Notes: generated by a model from the letters alone, not told the origin. Shown: positions 23,868 through 33,923, numbered from the stretch's first letter. The stretch: DNA of 64,000 nt from Magnetospirillum sp. XM-1 (GCF_001511835.1 NZ_LN997848.1:4637501-4701500), one strand, 5' to 3'. Numbers and translations: made by a program.

Positions 23868-25921
23868 GCCGCCACCGCCTTGCGCGACTGGAACCAATGC
23901 CAGGCGACGAAGGCCGCCGACAGGACGAAACCCACCTGATCGGTCCAGGGAATGGCCGCCACCAGCAAAGCGGCGGCGGCGAAGGCCACGGCCCGTTCCC
24001 ACCAGGCCAGGCGGGTGAACAGGAAGCCGATGGTCCCCGCCCCCCACAGCCCGATGGCCACCAGCGCCTTGACCACCATGTAGGCGGTGTCGAGCAGGGT
24101 GCCGCCCTCCAGCATCAGCGACGGATCGTAGACCGCCATGAACGGCACCACGAAGCCGGCCATGGCGACGCGCACCGACCACCAGCCGGTAGCCGAGGGA
24201 TCGGCCCGGGCGATGGAGGCGGCGGCAAAGGCGGCCAGGGCTACCGGCGGCGTCAAATCGGCCAGGATGCCGAAGTAGAACACGAACATGTGCGAGACGA
24301 TCAGCGGCACCCCCATCTTGTAGAGGATGGGCGCCACCAGCGAGGCGGTGATGATGTAGGTGGGAATGGTGGGGATGCCCATGCCGAGAATGAGCGAGGC
24401 CACCATGGTCAGCAGCAGGGCGAGGAACAGCGAATCCCCCGACAGGGCGATCAGCCCCTGGGTGAAGGTTCCCGCCACGCCGGTCAGGGTCATGGTGCCG
24501 ATCAGGGTGCCCACCAGGGTGCAGGCGACGCCCACCGGCACGGCGGAACGCGCCCCTTCCACCAGCCCGCGCACGCTCATGCGCAGGGTCTCGCGCCCGC
24601 CGCGCACGAAGAAGTTCACCGCCGCCAGCGCCGCGACGATGCCCACCACCACGTCGATGCCCAGCTTGAAGAAGGCCGAGGACGCCACGCCCAGCACCAG
24701 CCAGAACACCACGCGCCCGGCCATGCCGCCCATATTGGCGGCGATGGAGGAGCCCAGGATGACGATGGCGGTCAGCGCCAGCCCCACCGTGCCCGAATAC
24801 ATGGGGGTGAAGCCGGTCAGCAGCAGGTAGACCAGGGCGCCCAGCGGCACCATCAGGAACCATTGCCGCTTCAAGGCGCCCAGCGCGCTGGGGCACTGGT
24901 CCTTGGACATGCCGTGCAGCCCGGCGACACCCGCCTCCAGATGCACCATCCACAGCGCCGAGGCGTAGTAGAGCAGGGCGGGAATGGCCGCCGCCTTGCA
25001 CACCTCGGCATAGGAGATGTTGAGCGTCTCGGCCATGATGAAGGCCACCGCGCCCATGACGGGCGGCATGATCTGGCCGCCCATGCTGGCGGTGGCCTCG
25101 ACGGCGCCGGCGAATTCGGCGCGGTAGCCGAACCGCTTCATCAGCGGAATGGTCAGCGCCCCCGTGGTCACCACGTTGGCGATGCCAGAGCCGTTGATGG
25201 TGCCCATCAGGCCCGAGGTCACCACCGCCACCTTGGCGGGACCGCCCTTGGTGTGGCCGACGGTGCCCAGCGCCACGTCGGTGAACAGGCGGATCATCCC
25301 GGCCTGTTCGAGAAAGCTGCCGAACAGGATGAACAGGAAGATGTAGGTGGCCGAGACGTAGCAGGGGATGCCGTAGATCCCCTCGGTCCCCAGGAAGTAC
25401 TGGTTCACGATCTGGTCGAAGCCATAGCCGCGGTGGTCCAGCGGCGCCGGCAGATACTGGCCGAACGCCGCATAGGCGACGAAGCCCAGGCAGAGCGCCG
25501 GCAATTCCCAGCCCATCAGGCGCCGCGACGCCTCGAACACCAGGGCCACCACGATGGTCCCCACCGCCAGGTCGGCGGTGGACGGATCGCCCGAACGCTG
25601 GATCAGTTCGGCTTCGAAGACGAGGTGGTAGAGGGACAGGGCGAAGGACGCCGCCCCCAGCGCCCAATCGGCCGCCACCTTGAGCGGATTCTCCCGGTCG
25701 ATGACCGCGTAGAGGGCGAAGACCAGCAGCAGCAGGAAGCCCACGTGGATGGAGCGCACCGGCAGCGACGACAACGGCGAATAGGCCGCCGTGACGATCT
25801 GGAAGGTGGAAAAGGCGATGGCGATCCAGAAGATCGGCCGGGACTCGATGCCGTGGCCGAACACCTCGCCCTTGGTGTCGATCTCGGACGGATCGACACC
25901 ATTTCCGTCATGCTGGCTCAT
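23864..25921 (-). CDS. Fused TRAP transporter permease (DctQM-type, TAXI system)
   Basis: A 685-residue protein with a short hydrophilic N-terminus and many membrane segments; it combines small- and large-permease parts as is usual for TAXI-type TRAP systems. Recognisable stretches are SGLMGTINGSGIANVVTTGA, TASMGGQIMPPVMGAVAFIM and GMGIPTIPTYIITASLVAPI. It imports an unknown organic acid using an ion gradient. It is in one operon with the TAXI binding protein upstream and DUF1850 downstream. Confidence 0.9.
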   Translation of the reverse strand: MSQHDGNGVDPSEIDTKGEVFGHGIESRPIFWIAIAFSTFQIVTAAYSPLSSLPVRSIHVGFLLLLVFALYAVIDRENPLKVAADWALGAASFALSLYHLVFEAELIQRSGDPSTADLAVGTIVVALVFEASRRLMGWELPALCLGFVAYAAFGQYLPAPLDHRGYGFDQIVNQYFLGTEGIYGIPCYVSATYIFLFILFGSFLEQAGMIRLFTDVALGTVGHTKGGPAKVAVVTSGLMGTINGSGIANVVTTGALTIPLMKRFGYRAEFAGAVEATASMGGQIMPPVMGAVAFIMAETLNISYAEVCKAAAIPALLYYASALWMVHLEAGVAGLHGMSKDQCPSALGALKRQWFLMVPLGALVYLLLTGFTPMYSGTVGLALTAIVILGSSIAANMGGMAGRVVFWLVLGVASSAFFKLGIDVVVGIVAALAAVNFFVRGGRETLRMSVRGLVEGARSAVPVGVACTLVGTLIGTMTLTGVAGTFTQGLIALSGDSLFLALLLTMVASLILGMGIPTIPTYIITASLVAPILYKMGVPLIVSHMFVFYFGILADLTPPVALAAFAAASIARADPSATGWWSVRVAMAGFVVPFMAVYDPSLMLEGGTLLDTAYMVVKALVAIGLWGAGTIGFLFTRLAWWERAVAFAAAALLVAAIPWTDQVGFVLSAAFVAWHWFQSRKAVAA

Positions 25922-25943
25922 CGCCTTTCCCCCCTTCCGGCGT

Positions 25944-26882
25944 CTACTTCAACAGCCCTGCCTCGCGGTAATACTTCTCCGCCCCCGGATGCAGCGGAAT
26001 GGGCGACTTGGCCGCGGTGGCGGGGTCGATCTCGCGCGCCGCCGAATGGGCCGCCAGCAGGTCGGGCATGTTGGCGAACATGGATTTGGTCATGTTGTAG
26101 ACCAGATCGGCGGGCACGCCCTCGTGGGTGACCAGGAAGTTGCGCACGGCCGCCGTGGGCACGTCCACCGTCTGGCCGCGGTAGGTGTTGGCCGGCACCG
26201 TCGAGGCGATGTAGGCGGAATCGCCGGTCTTGGCGATCACCTCGGCCGAGACGGGCACGACGACGATGTCGTCGCCGGTGGCCAGGTCGCGCAGGGACGA
26301 GACGCCCAGCCCGGCTGATTGCAAGGTGGCGTCCAGCTGCTTGTTCTTCATCAGCTCGACCGATTCGCCGAAGGGCAGGTACTGCACCTTCATGTCGGAA
26401 TACGAAAGACCCGCCGCCTTGAAGATGGCGCGCGCGTTGAGCTCGGTGCCCGATTTGGGCGCGCCGACGCTGACCCGCTTGCCCTTGAGGTCGGCCAGGG
26501 TCTTGATCCCTGAATCCGCCGTGGCGACGATCTGGATGTAGTTGGGATAGATGGCCGCCATGGTGCGCAGCTTCTTCAAGGGCGCCTTGTAGCCGGCCTC
26601 CTCCACGCCTTCCCAGGCCTGGGTGAGCGAATCGCCGAGCGTGAAGGCCAGCTCGCCGCGACCCGCCTGCAGCAGGTTGAGGTTCTCCACCGAGGCCTTG
26701 GTGGCCTGGACGGTGACCCGGGCGCCGGGCAGGGTCTTGCCGTAGATGGACGAAAGGGCGTTGCCGAGCGGGTAGTAGACGCCGCTGGTGCCACCGGTAA
26801 GAATGTTGAGGAACTGGTCGGCGGCCAAGGCCGGCAACGCCAAGAACGAGGCCAGCACGGCCCCCGCGATAACCCTCTTCAT
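25944..26882 (-). CDS. TAXI family TRAP solute-binding protein
   Basis: A 312-residue periplasmic protein with a signal peptide (MKRVIAGAVLASFLALPALA). The TAXI signature is near the N-terminus (LNILTGGTSGVYYPLGNALS). Later motifs are LKGKRVSVGAPKSGTELNAR and VPANTYRGQ. It delivers the ligand to the fused permease encoded 22 bp downstream. GGGAGG precedes ATG 26882. Confidence 0.92.
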   Translation of the reverse strand: MKRVIAGAVLASFLALPALAADQFLNILTGGTSGVYYPLGNALSSIYGKTLPGARVTVQATKASVENLNLLQAGRGELAFTLGDSLTQAWEGVEEAGYKAPLKKLRTMAAIYPNYIQIVATADSGIKTLADLKGKRVSVGAPKSGTELNARAIFKAAGLSYSDMKVQYLPFGESVELMKNKQLDATLQSAGLGVSSLRDLATGDDIVVVPVSAEVIAKTGDSAYIASTVPANTYRGQTVDVPTAAVRNFLVTHEGVPADLVYNMTKSMFANMPDLLAAHSAAREIDPATAAKSPIPLHPGAEKYYREAGLLK

Positions 26883-26923
26883 GATGCCTCCCGAGCATTG
26901 GTGTTCTATTAGAAGGGTTTGGT

Positions 26924-27919
26924 ATGACCATAACGCAACCCCCCCGCCTTGACCAGATGACCCGAACGCTCGTTCGATTCATGACCATCGCCCTGTTCTG
27001 GGCCGCCCCCGCCTGGGCGGAACAGCCGCCACCACCCCAACTGCCCGCCGACCACCCACTGGCCGGCAAGGTCTGGGAGCCGGCCACCGGCAAGTGGCGC
27101 AGCCCGCAAGACGTGATCGACGCCACCCTGGCCGCCGGCATCGTCATGCTGGGCGAGACCCACGACAACGCCGACCACCATGCGCTGCAGGCCTGGGTGG
27201 TGCGCGAACTGGCCGCCGCCGGCCGCCGGCCGGTGGTGGCGCTGGAAATGGTGGACGCCGATCATCAGGGAGACATCGACCGCAACATCGGCGACACCGC
27301 CGCATTGGGCGCGGCGCTGGACTGGGAGAAGCGCGGCTGGCCCGACTGGGCGCTTTACCGCCCCATCGTCGAGGCCGCCCTGGCCGCAAGGGGCGAGGTC
27401 AAGGCCGCCAACTTGCCCCAGGAGCTGACCCGGCGCATCGCCAAGGGCGAACAGGGCGCCGAGGTGGACGGACGCTTCGGGCTGGACCAGCCCCTGCCCC
27501 CGGCCGACGAGAAGGCCCTTGCCGCCGACATCCGCGAAGGCCATTGCAACCTGCTGCCGGAAAAGGCGGTGGCGCCCATGGTCCGGGTGCAACGGGCCCG
27601 CGACGCCGCCATGGCCGAGGTGCTGGCCGACCAGGCCTCGCGGCCCGAGGCCGGGCCGGCGGTGCTGATCGCAGGCGCCGGCCATGTCCGCGCCGACCGG
27701 GGCGTGCCGGTCCGCCTGGGCGCCATGGTTCCCGGCATTCCCATGCTGACCATCGGCTTCATGGAGGTGGAAAGCGGCAAGACCAAGCCCGCCGCCTATG
27801 GCGAGGGCTTTGGCGCCAAAACGCCGCCCTTCGACCTGATCTGGTTCACCGGCCGCGCCCAGCGCGACGACCAGTGCGCCATGATGGAAAAGCACATGCA
27901 GAAGAAGGCGAAGCCGTAA
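26924..27919 (+). CDS. ChaN-like (heme-binding/Tiki superfamily) exported protein
   Basis: A 331-residue protein with an N-terminal hydrophobic export signal (about residues 16-34). The ChaN fold is indicated by GIVMLGETHDNADHHALQAW, RPVVALEMVDADHQ and later AGAGHVRADRGVPVRL. ChaN of Campylobacter binds heme at the outer membrane; an iron or heme role is inferred here. ATG 26924 has AGAAGG with good spacing; ATG 26957 is another possible start. It is divergent from the TAXI gene. Confidence 0.8.
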   Translation: MTITQPPRLDQMTRTLVRFMTIALFWAAPAWAEQPPPPQLPADHPLAGKVWEPATGKWRSPQDVIDATLAAGIVMLGETHDNADHHALQAWVVRELAAAGRRPVVALEMVDADHQGDIDRNIGDTAALGAALDWEKRGWPDWALYRPIVEAALAARGEVKAANLPQELTRRIAKGEQGAEVDGRFGLDQPLPPADEKALAADIREGHCNLLPEKAVAPMVRVQRARDAAMAEVLADQASRPEAGPAVLIAGAGHVRADRGVPVRLGAMVPGIPMLTIGFMEVESGKTKPAAYGEGFGAKTPPFDLIWFTGRAQRDDQCAMMEKHMQKKAKP

Positions 27920-27925
27920 AGCAAG

Positions 27926-27945
27926 AAGGCCCCCGAAGGGGCCTT
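27926..27945. terminator. Bidirectional terminator between the ChaN-like gene and guaA
   Basis: AAGGCCCC and GGGGCCTT flank loop CGAA, in the 33-bp gap between two converging genes. The A and T bases at the stem ends serve both strands. Confidence 0.7.
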
Positions 27946-27952
27946 CCGAAGC

Positions 27953-29509
27953 TTACTCCCACTCGATCGTCCCCGGCGGCTTCGAGGTGATGTCATAGGT
28001 CACCCGGTTGATGCCCTTGACCTCGTTGATGATGCGGTTCGCCACCCTTCCGATGAAGGCCATGTCGAAGGGGTAGAAATCTGCGGTCATGCCGTCAGTG
28101 GAGGTCACGGCGCGCAGCGCGCAGGCGTAGTCGTAGGACCTGGAATCACCCATGACGCCCACGGTGCGGACGGGCAGCAGCACGGCGAAGGCCTGCCAGA
28201 TCTCGTCGTAGAGGCCGGCCTTGCGGATCTCGTCGAGATAGATGGCATCGGCCTTGCGCAGGATATCCAGATTCTCGCGGGTCAGGGGCTGGCCGGGAAC
28301 GCGGATGGCCAGGCCCGGACCGGGGAAGGGATGGCGGCCGACCATGTCGGCGGGCAGGCCCAGTTCGCGGCCCAGCGCCCGGACCTCGTCCTTGAACAGC
28401 TCGCGCAGCGGCTCCACCAGCTTCATGTTCATGCGTTCGGGCAGGCCGCCCACGTTGTGGTGGCTCTTGATGGTGACGGACGGGCCACCGGTGAAGCTGA
28501 CGCTTTCGATCACGTCAGGATAGAGCGTGCCCTGGGCCAGGAAGTCGGCGCCGCCCACCGCCTTGGCCTCTTCCTCGAACACGTCGATGAAGGTGGCGCC
28601 GATGATCTTGCGCTTCTTCTCGGGGTCGGTCAGGCCGGCCAGCTTGTCCAGGAACAGGTCCGAGGCGTCCTTGTGGACCAGCTTGATGTTGAAGCGGTCG
28701 CGGAAAACGCTGACCACCTGCTCGGACTCGCCCGCCCGCATGAAGCCGGTGTCGACGAACACGCAGGTCAGCTGGTCGCCGATGGCTTCGTGCAGCAGGG
28801 CCGCGACCACGGAAGAATCGACGCCGCCCGACAGGCCGCAGATCACGCGGCCCTTGCCCACCTGGGCGCGGACCTTGGCGATTTCCTGCTCGCGGAAGGC
28901 CTTCATGGTCCAGTCGCCGGCGCAGCCGACGATCTTGTGGACGAAGTTGGACAGAAGCTGCTTGCCGATGGGGGTGTGGACCACCTCGGGATGGAACTGC
29001 ACGCCGTAGAAGCGCTTCTCGGCATTGGCGATGGCGGCGAACGGCGCGCCCTCGGAGGTGGCCACCACCTTGAAGCCGGCGGGAATGGCGGTCACCCGGT
29101 CGCCGTGGCTCATCCACACCTGGACCTCGTCGCCCTTTTGGGCGATGCCGTCGAACAGGGCGCAGGGCTCGCCCGAGACCTTGAGCATGGCGCGGCCGAA
29201 CTCGCGGTGGTCGCCGGGCTCGACCTTGCCGCCCAGCTGCTCGCACATGGTCTGCTGGCCGTAGCAGATGCCGAGGATGGGCAGGCCCATGTCGAACAGG
29301 CCCTGCGGCGCGCGCGGGCTGCCGAAATCAGCCACCGAGGCCGGACCGCCCGACAGGATCACGCCCTTGGGGCCGAAGTCGCGGATGCTGTCGACGCTCA
29401 CCCGGTTGAAGGGGTGGATTTCGCAGTAGACGCCGGCTTCGCGCACGCGGCGCGCGATCAGCTGGGTGACCTGCGAGCCGAAATCGACGATCAGGATGCG
29501 CTCGGACAT
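27953..29509 (-). CDS. guaA: GMP synthase (glutamine-hydrolysing)
   Basis: A 518-residue enzyme that converts XMP to GMP with glutamine and ATP. The N-terminal class I amidotransferase domain has the catalytic Cys in [10 protein letters not shown] and His/Glu in [10 protein letters not shown]. The ATP-pyrophosphatase PP-loop is SGGVDSSV near residue 228. The dimerisation domain ends with the family C-terminus [18 protein letters not shown] precedes ATG 29509. Length is normal for the family. Confidence 0.98.
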   Translation of the reverse strand: MSERILIVDFGSQVTQLIARRVREAGVYCEIHPFNRVSVDSIRDFGPKGVILSGGPASVADFGSPRAPQGLFDMGLPILGICYGQQTMCEQLGGKVEPGDHREFGRAMLKVSGEPCALFDGIAQKGDEVQVWMSHGDRVTAIPAGFKVVATSEGAPFAAIANAEKRFYGVQFHPEVVHTPIGKQLLSNFVHKIVGCAGDWTMKAFREQEIAKVRAQVGKGRVICGLSGGVDSSVVAALLHEAIGDQLTCVFVDTGFMRAGESEQVVSVFRDRFNIKLVHKDASDLFLDKLAGLTDPEKKRKIIGATFIDVFEEEAKAVGGADFLAQGTLYPDVIESVSFTGGPSVTIKSHHNVGGLPERMNMKLVEPLRELFKDEVRALGRELGLPADMVGRHPFPGPGLAIRVPGQPLTRENLDILRKADAIYLDEIRKAGLYDEIWQAFAVLLPVRTVGVMGDSRSYDYACALRAVTSTDGMTADFYPFDMAFIGRVANRIINEVKGINRVTYDITSKPPGTIEWE

Positions 29510-29645
29510 GACTTCCTCCGGGGGGCGTTCAAGGCGCGGACTTTAGCGATTCGTCCGAGACGGAACAAGTACTTGGCCGAGGTCAATTTCACACGCCATC
29601 CGACGATGGTAGGGTCCGGGCCAATTCAGCCGGAAGGACCCATCC

Positions 29646-30134
29646 ATGCGCCGTTTTGCCGCCCTGCTGCTGCTCCTGCTTCTGCCCGCCTGTTATCAGG
29701 TGGAGGGAGACACCGTCGCCGCGTCCGCCTCCGTCCGGGTGGACGGCGTCAAGGACGGCCGCTATCGCCGCCCCGACGGGGTCGAGGTCAGGGTGACGTG
29801 GAACGCGGCGGACAAGCATTACGACGTGGCGACCCCGGACGGCCCCACCGGCAAGGCCCGCGCCGCCCGCCTGGCCCCCGGCCTGTTCCTGGTGCAATAC
29901 GTGGACGCGGCGCGCCTGACCCTGATGGCGGCGCCCAAGGGCGACGACGTGGTGCTGTTCTTCGCCACCAAGGAGGCCGAGCCCCGGCTGCTGAAGGCCC
30001 ACGGCCTGGGACTGAAGCCCGGCCCCATCAACGCGCTCACCGGTCCGGCCCGGGGCGTGGCGGATTTCTTCAAGGACCTCGCCGTCTCGGGCGAGTTCAA
30101 GGAAGGCGAGAAGCTGGTATATTTGGGTTCCTAG
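29646..30134 (+). CDS. Hypothetical lipoprotein
   Basis: A 162-residue protein with a lipobox signal sequence (LLLLLLPAC, Cys about residue 16). The remainder is a soluble domain without recognised family. A ribosome binding site (GGAAGG) precedes ATG 29646. It is probably anchored in the envelope. Confidence 0.75.
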   Translation: MRRFAALLLLLLLPACYQVEGDTVAASASVRVDGVKDGRYRRPDGVEVRVTWNAADKHYDVATPDGPTGKARAARLAPGLFLVQYVDAARLTLMAAPKGDDVVLFFATKEAEPRLLKAHGLGLKPGPINALTGPARGVADFFKDLAVSGEFKEGEKLVYLGS

Positions 30135-30184
30135 CCCGGGGGCTCGTAAGGACGTTCCCCCTCGCGCCGCCAGGGGGATCCGCC

Positions 30185-30427
30185 ATGCCGGAAAATAATC
30201 GCCGGACCGTCTTCGGAAATGCAGTGCGCTATTTGGGGTGGGCCATCGTCGCCATCAACGGCGTCTACATGGCCTACGGCTTCGTGACCATCTATTCCGA
30301 CGTGTCGGTTCGGGCCTTCGCCCCGCTTGTCCTGATGGAAGGGGCCATGTACGTGGCGGTTGGCTTGCTGATCGTCGGCGTGGGCCGCCTGATCCGCGGC
30401 AAGCCGAGGGCAGTGCCCGCCGCCTGA
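30185..30427 (+). CDS. Small inner-membrane protein with two membrane segments
   Basis: An 80-residue protein with hydrophobic stretches at about 16-36 and 46-66 and a basic C-terminal tail. AGGGGGATCC before ATG 30185 can serve as ribosome binding site. Not recognised. Confidence 0.65.
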   Translation: MPENNRRTVFGNAVRYLGWAIVAINGVYMAYGFVTIYSDVSVRAFAPLVLMEGAMYVAVGLLIVGVGRLIRGKPRAVPAA

Positions 30428-30439
30428 CGAATATCCCCG

Positions 30440-31090
30440 TCAGCCCCGGGCGGCGTTTTCCTTGTCGTTGGCCTCGATCTTGCGCTGCAGGGCCTCCATC
30501 AGCGGTTCGATCTTGCCGCCCGACGAGCGCAGCACCGAGGCGAAATCGTCCTTCATGGCGCGGATCAGGCTGACCCCCTGGGCGGTCAGGTCCATGATCA
30601 CCGGCTTGCCCTCGGCGGTGGTGGCCACCTCCCACTCCACCGGAATGGGCTCGCCCGGCTGAGACGGCAGCGAGGCGGAGGACAGCACCCGGACGCGGGT
30701 CCCCAAATCCATCGCCTGAGTGATCCTGACCGTGGTGCCAGGCTCGGCGCGGCCCAGGATGCTCACATAGGACGTCACCAGATAGCGCACGAACAGCTCG
30801 GAGAAGGCGTTTTGCTCCGCCGGGCTGATCTTGCCCCAATAGCGGCCGAGGATGCTGGCCGACAGCATGGACGGGTCGACATAGCGGCGCAGCACGCCGT
30901 CCAGCAGGCGGGTCCGTTCCGGCAACGGATGCGTCTTGCCGACGAAGGTCGAAATCCCCTCGTCCACCGCGCTCTGCACGATCTGGCGGCCCTGCTCCAC
31001 GTCGGCGGCCAGCACGGGGCCGCAAGACAGGCAAACGCCAAGGGCAAACGTCACGGCCGCAGCGATCCGCCGCATGTAGGTCATAGCCAT
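30440..31090 (-). CDS. MlaC/Ttg2D-like periplasmic lipid-transport protein
   Basis: A 216-residue exported protein. The signal peptide covers residues 1-27 (ending VLAAD). The MlaC-like fold is suggested by VDEGISTFVG, then GRYWGKISPAEQNAFSELF, VRYLVTSYVSIL and VIMDLTAQGVSLIRAMKDDF. MlaC shuttles phospholipids between membranes; here no mlaABDEF genes are adjacent. The start could be ATG 31090 or the Met five codons later. Confidence 0.78.
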   Translation of the reverse strand: MAMTYMRRIAAAVTFALGVCLSCGPVLAADVEQGRQIVQSAVDEGISTFVGKTHPLPERTRLLDGVLRRYVDPSMLSASILGRYWGKISPAEQNAFSELFVRYLVTSYVSILGRAEPGTTVRITQAMDLGTRVRVLSSASLPSQPGEPIPVEWEVATTAEGKPVIMDLTAQGVSLIRAMKDDFASVLRSSGGKIEPLMEALQRKIEANDKENAARG

Positions 31091-31168
31091 GTCCGGACGC
31101 CCCCCTGTCAAAAGACCATATGCCGATGAGGAAATAGCGCAAAGCAGGCAGGCAGGGCAATACCCAGG

Positions 31169-31666
31169 CTATAGATCGACCAACAGGGGATGATGCCCGG
31201 TGTGTTCGAAGAATCGCACCAGCTCGGCCGGAGTGAGCGTGGTGGTCATGTCGTTGCGCAATGGGTGATAGTTGACCAGTTCCTGGGTCATCATCCACGA
31301 ATCCAGGACCACCGACACCCGTTGGCCGGGATCGTTGATCACCGCGAAGGGGGTCACCGACCCCGGCTCGATCCCCAGGACCTCGACCAGCAATTCCGCC
31401 GAGCCGAAGGACAGCCGCGCCGCGCCGATCCTGGCCGGCAGGGCCTTCAAGTCGACGCGGCGGTCAGCAGGCGCCACCACCAGCCATAACCGCCCCTTGC
31501 CGTCCTTGAGGAACAGGTTCTTGCAGTGAATCCCCGGGATGGAGCCCCAGACCCGATGGCCCTGCTCCACCGTGAAGGCGGGCTCGTGCCGGTGGGTGAC
31601 CGCCCGGATGTCCAGGCGGTCGAACAGGGCGAACAGATCGTCGGGCGTGGCGGGCGGCATGGGCAT
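31169..31666 (-). CDS. YbaK/ProX-type aminoacyl-tRNA deacylase
   Basis: A 165-residue protein of the YbaK/EbsC family, which hydrolyses mischarged aminoacyl-tRNA (ProX type clears Ala-tRNA-Pro). Typical stretches are AVTHRHEPAFTVEQG, GIHCKNLFLKDGKGRLWLVV and the GSVTPFAVINDP turn. ATG 31666 has GGAG at suitable distance. Substrate specificity (Ala-Pro or Cys-Pro) cannot be fixed from sequence alone. Confidence 0.85.
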   Translation of the reverse strand: MPMPPATPDDLFALFDRLDIRAVTHRHEPAFTVEQGHRVWGSIPGIHCKNLFLKDGKGRLWLVVAPADRRVDLKALPARIGAARLSFGSAELLVEVLGIEPGSVTPFAVINDPGQRVSVVLDSWMMTQELVNYHPLRNDMTTTLTPAELVRFFEHTGHHPLLVDL

Positions 31667-31740
31667 ATCACTCCGCTGCGATGCGGCCGGGACGGCCGCG
31701 CTCCAGGCATTTCGGAGCGCGGGCGTCCCGCCCGCCCCCG

Positions 31741-33780
31741 TCACAGCTTATGAATAGGCTTGGGCACCGCGATGTGGAAGCCCTGGCACAGGTTGATCCC
31801 CATCTTGCGCAGCAGCGCCATGGTGGCCTCGTCCTCGACGAACTCGGCGATGGTGGTCATGCCGAAGCGCCGGGCCATGGAGTGGATATGCTCCACCATG
31901 ATGCGGTCGCGCTCGTCGGTGACCACGTGGCGGATGAAGCTGCCCTCGATCTTGACGTAATCGACGGTGATGTATTTGAGGTACAGGAACGACGAGAAGC
32001 CCGAGCCGAAATCGTCCAGCGCGAAGCCCAGCCCGGTCGAGCGCAGCTCGTTGATCATGGCCACGATGTCGCCGAAATGGGGCAGCGCCTCGCGCTCGGT
32101 GATTTCCAGCACCACCCGCTCGGCGGCGACCCCGGCCTCGGCCAGGCGCCGCGGAATGGCCATCATCCGCTCGCGGTCGGTCAGGCTCTTGGCCGACAGG
32201 TTGACGAAGATCTTGGCGTCGCCCAAGCGGCCCGCCGCCATGGCGGCCAGAGCGCCGTCGAACACGGCGGCGTCGATCTCGCCGGCCAGACCCAGCTCCT
32301 CGGCGGATTCGATGAAGTCGCCGGCGCACACCGCCTGATCGCCGTCCACCACGCGGGCCAGCACCTCGTATGCGGCGACCGAGCCATCCTCGGCGGCGAC
32401 GATGGGCTGGAAGAACGGCACCAGCCGCCCCTCGGCCAGGGCCGAACGCACCATCTCGCCCTGGCTGAAGATGGCGACGGTGGCGTCCTCGCCCTCGCCG
32501 ATCACCGACACCTGATTCTTGCCCGAACGCTTGGCCTTGTAGATGGCCACGTCGGCGGCGATGGCCAGCTTCTGGGCGTCGTCGGCGTTTTCGGGATAGC
32601 TCACCAGGCCGATGGAGGCGGTGATGCGCACGCCGCCCACCGGCAGGCCCAGTTGGCAATCGGCCACCGCCTGGCGCAGCTTCTCGGCCGCCGCGATGCC
32701 TTCCTCCATGGTGGTTTCAGGCAGCAGCACGGCGAACTCGTCGGCGCCCACGCGGGCCACCACGTCGGTGCGCCGCACCTCGCGGTACAGAACGCTGGCC
32801 AGTTCCTTCAGCACCAGGTCGCCGATGGGATGGCCGAAGGTGTCGTTGATGTTCTTGAAGTCGTCCAGATCGATCTGGGCCAGGCAGAAGGGATGGCCGT
32901 GCCGCTGGGTGCGGTCGATCTCGTGGTCCAGGAATTCGTCGAACTTGCGGCGGTTGTACAGCCGGGTCAGCGGATCGCGGATGGACAGGTCTTCCAGCCG
33001 GTGCTGGTAGTCCTCCACCGTGCGCAGCAGCCTGTTGAAGTAGTCGGACAGGTCGGCCACTTCGGAGATGATGCCGTTGGTCTCCACCCGGCGCGACAGG
33101 TCGGTGTGCAAGATGATCTCCTGCATCAGCGAGACCATGTTGGTGATGGGCTTGGCGACGAAGATCTTCAGCTTGAAATACAGCGCCACCGACAGCAGCA
33201 GCAGGATGGCGAAGAAATAGGCCAGCACGGTGTTCAGCACGTAGTCGAGCGACACCTTCAGGGCATGCACCGGATAGACGATGTCGATGACGCCGTTGAT
33301 GTCGCCCACCTTGGCCATGGTGTGACAGGCCAGGCACTCTTCCTTGACGATCAGGGGATAGAGGTAGCGGATGCCGGTGGGACTGGGCAGCAGCGTCTCC
33401 TTGCCGGTGGAGAACACCTCGCGCAGCATGGGATCGATGCTGACCAGCCTGGCGTCGTTGCCGATCTCGCCGAACTGCTCGATCACCGGCTTGCCGCGGA
33501 TCACGTGAATCGACAGGTCCGGCAGCGCGTCCTGCAGACGGGTGATCACCTCGTTGATCTCGTCCTTGCTCCACCCCTTGCGCATGGCGGCGTAAAGGGT
33601 CTCGAACACCAGGGTCGAGGTCTGGCGCGCCTCGTCGCGGGCAAGGTCGTGCACCGACTTTTCGCGCACGTGTCCCGATATGAGGACGACCACCCCCAGC
33701 GCCAGCACGGTGGCCGTCAGAGACAGCAGAAACACCACGCGGGTGATGCTGATCCTGGCCTTGATTGTCACGTCGTCCAT
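31741..33780 (-). CDS. Heme-c-binding sensor with HAMP-like, GGDEF and EAL domains
   Basis: A 679-residue membrane protein. A membrane segment lies near 12-35. A periplasmic domain follows, containing one c-type heme motif CLACH (CxxCH, about residue 145). A second membrane segment is near 180-205, then a linker. The GGDEF domain has the active-site variant GADEF, and the EAL domain has EVL instead of EAL but keeps LEITE, DDFGSG and the QGF motif. It probably hydrolyses c-di-GMP, with cyclase activity uncertain, in response to redox or gas bound at the heme. ATG 33780 is preferred to GTG 33795. An FNR-type box lies 45 bp upstream. Confidence 0.88.
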   Translation of the reverse strand: MDDVTIKARISITRVVFLLSLTATVLALGVVVLISGHVREKSVHDLARDEARQTSTLVFETLYAAMRKGWSKDEINEVITRLQDALPDLSIHVIRGKPVIEQFGEIGNDARLVSIDPMLREVFSTGKETLLPSPTGIRYLYPLIVKEECLACHTMAKVGDINGVIDIVYPVHALKVSLDYVLNTVLAYFFAILLLLSVALYFKLKIFVAKPITNMVSLMQEIILHTDLSRRVETNGIISEVADLSDYFNRLLRTVEDYQHRLEDLSIRDPLTRLYNRRKFDEFLDHEIDRTQRHGHPFCLAQIDLDDFKNINDTFGHPIGDLVLKELASVLYREVRRTDVVARVGADEFAVLLPETTMEEGIAAAEKLRQAVADCQLGLPVGGVRITASIGLVSYPENADDAQKLAIAADVAIYKAKRSGKNQVSVIGEGEDATVAIFSQGEMVRSALAEGRLVPFFQPIVAAEDGSVAAYEVLARVVDGDQAVCAGDFIESAEELGLAGEIDAAVFDGALAAMAAGRLGDAKIFVNLSAKSLTDRERMMAIPRRLAEAGVAAERVVLEITEREALPHFGDIVAMINELRSTGLGFALDDFGSGFSSFLYLKYITVDYVKIEGSFIRHVVTDERDRIMVEHIHSMARRFGMTTIAEFVEDEATMALLRKMGINLCQGFHIAVPKPIHKL

Positions 33781-33824
33781 TTCCCCCCAGAACACATCAG
33801 GTCGACGCCCTATCCCCCGCGCTC

Positions 33825-33838
33825 TTGATACTCATCAA
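33825..33838. promoter_or_regulatory. FNR/Anr/FixK-type box
   Basis: TTGAT-ACTC-ATCAA is a perfect match to the FNR-family consensus. It lies 45 bp upstream of the heme-c GGDEF/EAL start, a position suited to activation at low oxygen. No other perfect copy was noticed in the window. Confidence 0.7.
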
Positions 33839-33888
33839 GACCGCGCATGTCCAACCTTTCCACAATTCGCGACGAAACGTGCCTGATT

Positions 33889-33916
33889 GGAGCGGAAACT
33901 GACGCTTTTCCGCTCC
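33889..33916 (-). terminator. Terminator of the PilZ chemoreceptor gene
   Basis: GGAGCGGAAA pairs with TTTCCGCTCC, just past the stop of the minus-strand chemoreceptor gene. It could also serve as a boundary before the FNR-controlled promoter. Confidence 0.5.
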
Positions 33917-33923
33917 GGCCCGA

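Noticed and set aside
22155-26131. Long His/Gly/Asp-rich frames opposite the TRAP genes
   Set aside because: They are shadows of membrane-protein codons on the other strand.
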